Shown here in pieces: positions 62,399 to 64,000 of a stretch of 64,000 bases of DNA. A model generated the notes under the pieces. It was not told where the DNA came from. It ran no database searches and saw nothing but the letters and a program-made list of their open reading frames with translations. Numbering within the stretch: position 1 is the stretch's first letter; every line of letters begins with the position of its first letter. Source of the stretch: Streptomyces sp. CG 926 (GTDB lineage Bacteria > Actinomycetota > Actinomycetes > Streptomycetales > Streptomycetaceae). Location of the stretch: assembly GCF_003148825.1 (NCBI RefSeq), contig NZ_QGGZ01000004.1, positions 310,001-374,000 on the forward strand, in the 5' to 3' direction. The translations under genes and the position numbers were made by a program.

Positions 62399-63877
62399 AT
62401 GCCTGCTGCCCCGCTCGTCCGCTGGGCGGCCGTCGCGGCGGCCCTCGCGAGCGTCGCCCTCCCGGTGTGTGTCGCGGGGAGCTCCGCCGGCCGGCGCTCC
62501 GAGGGCGAGCTGCCGGTGTTCTTCGTCCGGCCTCTCGGACACCAGAGCCACGGCGATGCCGAGGGCCGCTACGCGCCCCTGTCGATGCTCGTCGCCCCCA
62601 CCGTCGGGCTCCTCTCCAACACCACCGCCGCCGAGGGCGTCCCACCCGCCCTCGCCGGGGGCGCGCGGTACGTCGAGCGGAGCCACGTACTGCGGATGCT
62701 GTCGGGCCGGTGGCGGTACCTCCCCGCCGGGCGGACCGCGTCGGTCGTGGTGGCCCCGGAGGATCCGACGGCCCGACTGCAGATCGCCGAGAGCCGTGCC
62801 TGGCTGGCGGCCGGCCGGGTGCCCGGCGGCTCGGCGGCCCGGCGCGCGGCGGCCGAGCGGGCCCTGCTGGCCATGCGCGCCCTGCTGCGGCCGAACGGAG
62901 CCATGGCCGCCGGCTGGTCCCCGGGCTGGATGTACTCCTGGCCGCGTGACTCCAGCTTCGCCTCCGCCGCTTTCGCGCACACCGGCCACGATGCCGAGGC
63001 CTACCGGATCCTGCGCTACAGCGCCGCGACGCAGCGCGCGGACGGCACCTGGGAGGCACGGACGGAACTCGACGGGTCCGGGCCGCCCGACGGCAGGCGG
63101 TGGCAGCTCGACGCCAACGGCTGGGTCCCCTGGGCCACCTGGCAGTGGTACCGCACGGCGCCTCCCGCCACCCGCGTAGCCCGGCTGACCGCGCTCTACC
63201 CGATGATCCGCAAGGCGGCCGACCACGCGGCGGCCTCGCTCGGGGCGGACGGCCTGCCCCCGGCCTCCCCGGACTACTGGGAGGTGATGACGACCACCAC
63301 CAACATCGGGACGGCGGCCCCGCTGCTCGCCGGGCTCAACGCCGCCGCGGACCTCGCCGACGAGCTGGACCGGCCGCAGGACACGGCCCGCTGGTCCGGC
63401 GCCGCCCGGCGGCTCTCCACCGGGATCACCCGGAGGTTCGCCGCGCTCGGCTATCAGCGCACCGTCGACGGGCAGCACGGACGGGACAGCGCGGTGGCCT
63501 TCATGGCGCCCCCGTTCAACACGGCCCCGGCCGACCTGCCCCGGGCGCTGGACACCACGTACAAGGCGCTGCTCCTGCCCAACGGGGGGCTCACCCCGGG
63601 AAACGATCCGACGGCGCCCTGGGGTGCGAACGCCTGGACCCCCAGCACCTCGTTCTTCGCCCTCGCCTGGGCGGCCACGGGGAGGGGGCCGAAGGCCGGG
63701 CCGGTCCTGGACTGGGTCCTCGCCAAGCGGAACCCGCTCGGGGAACTGCCCGAGAAGGTGGACCGGGCGGGCCGGCCCTCTTCGGTCGCGCCCCTGGCCT
63801 GGACGGGCTCGATCGTCGTCCTGACCCTGGTGGCCCTCGACGGCGGGGCGCTCGCCGCACCACCCCCGAGGTCGTAG
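62399..63877 (+). CDS. Secreted GH15-like (glucoamylase-family) glycoside hydrolase
   Basis: A 492-residue protein with AGAAGGAG seven bases upstream of ATG 62399. The signal peptide spans residues 1-25. The catalytic (alpha/alpha)6 barrel shows GWMYSWPRDSSFASAAF (the WPRD block of GH15), WQLDANGWVPWATWQWY and SPDYWEVMTTTTNIG, in which the Glu of YWE is a likely acid. Typical GH15 enzymes release glucose from starch or trehalose; a Streptomyces branch of this length is uncharacterised. It is divergent from the DUF6056-like gene, and the last helix ends APPPRS. Confidence 0.8.
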   Translation: MPAAPLVRWAAVAAALASVALPVCVAGSSAGRRSEGELPVFFVRPLGHQSHGDAEGRYAPLSMLVAPTVGLLSNTTAAEGVPPALAGGARYVERSHVLRMLSGRWRYLPAGRTASVVVAPEDPTARLQIAESRAWLAAGRVPGGSAARRAAAERALLAMRALLRPNGAMAAGWSPGWMYSWPRDSSFASAAFAHTGHDAEAYRILRYSAATQRADGTWEARTELDGSGPPDGRRWQLDANGWVPWATWQWYRTAPPATRVARLTALYPMIRKAADHAAASLGADGLPPASPDYWEVMTTTTNIGTAAPLLAGLNAAADLADELDRPQDTARWSGAARRLSTGITRRFAALGYQRTVDGQHGRDSAVAFMAPPFNTAPADLPRALDTTYKALLLPNGGLTPGNDPTAPWGANAWTPSTSFFALAWAATGRGPKAGPVLDWVLAKRNPLGELPEKVDRAGRPSSVAPLAWTGSIVVLTLVALDGGALAAPPPRS

Positions 63878-63888
63878 CCCCGCAGCCG

Positions 63889-64000
63889 TCAGACCGGATC
63901 CGTTCCGTCACCGGGCGGCGGGGCGGTGCGCAGGCGCTCCAGTTCGGCCAGGAGGCGCTGGTACGCGAGCTTCTCGGCCGCCACCGCACGCGCGAGGCGG
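63889..64000 (-). CDS. C-terminal end of an unidentified protein
   Basis: Open from the window edge to TGA (plus TCA 63889-63891). The 36 visible residues, LARAVAAEKLAYQRLLAELE and then RLRTAPPPGDGTDPV, form one amphipathic helix and a flexible end. Family not identifiable. Convergent with the GH15-like gene, 11 bases apart. Confidence 0.45.
   Translation of the reverse strand, partial: RLARAVAAEKLAYQRLLAELERLRTAPPPGDGTDPV

Noticed and set aside
60566..63478. A long minus-strand frame across the DUF6056-like and GH15-like genes
   Set aside because: Overlaps two well-supported genes in other frames and shows Pro/Arg/Gly-rich shadow composition.

Overview
This is a contiguous piece of a Streptomyces (or very close actinomycete) chromosome. 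GC is very high with GC-rich third codon positions throughout, GTG and TTG starts are frequent, there are many TetR/MarR/PadR-type local regulators, one gene carries a TTA (bldA-type) codon, and there is a complete 2-methylisoborneol (earthy odour) operon. No rRNA, tRNA, CRISPR array, insertion sequence or prophage could be recognised. Much of the window is single genes or short operons separated by GC-rich hairpins.

Layout. 1-3651: end of a DUF2993 protein, a TetR regulator, then the MAB_1171c-type membrane protein / XRE regulator / ImmA-type metalloprotease set, with two matching TAGCT-N3-AGCTA palindromes in front of the XRE gene. 3662-9114: a small and unusual biosynthetic locus, a ketosynthase-ACP-alpha-oxoamine synthase fusion without an acyltransferase, an SDR-type reductase and a divergent cyclase-family protein. 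9248-15960: a four-domain GAF/SpoIIE/ATPase signalling protein and a ribose-type ABC importer. 16042-21860: secreted NPP1-like protein, a GNAT pseudogene, a 32-residue membrane protein, and SDR/MarR and TetR/FAD-oxidase pairs with palindromic operators. 21974-25732: the 2-methylisoborneol operon with an EshA-type family 2B encapsulin shell gene, the terpene cyclase with a long disordered N-terminus, and the GPP methyltransferase.

25995-46310: mixed accessory genes, including a class A beta-lactamase, TetR/SDR and PadR/acyl-CoA dehydrogenase pairs, an esterase, a degenerate sulfite-oxidase-fold lipoprotein coupled to a Tat-exported DyP peroxidase, a GPP34 protein, a small kinase, a FUSC-type gene broken by an in-frame stop, a carotenoid oxygenase, an S13 carboxypeptidase, an S26-like mini-protein and a GGCT-SGNH fusion. 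46485-58944: a molybdenum and nitrate region with a giant nitrate reductase/flavoprotein fusion (candidate GlnR box in front), MoeA, a two-domain molbindin, ModA and a fused ModB-ModC. Inside it sits an island of two M24-peptidase paralogues, a PNP-oxidase-like protein and a methyltransferase-like protein; the second M24 copy and the methyltransferase have lost key active-site parts. 59341-64000: a frameshifted amidotransferase-methyltransferase fusion, a DUF6056-like polytopic membrane protein, a GH15-like secreted protein and the end of one more gene.

Functionally, the molybdenum genes form the most coherent set: ModABC imports molybdate, the Mop protein buffers it, MoeA inserts it into the cofactor, and the nitrate reductase uses it. 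The 2-MIB operon makes and probably encloses its own terpene cyclase. The ketosynthase-oxoamine synthase locus is the best candidate for undescribed chemistry. All functions are inferred from sequence reading; no database search was run.
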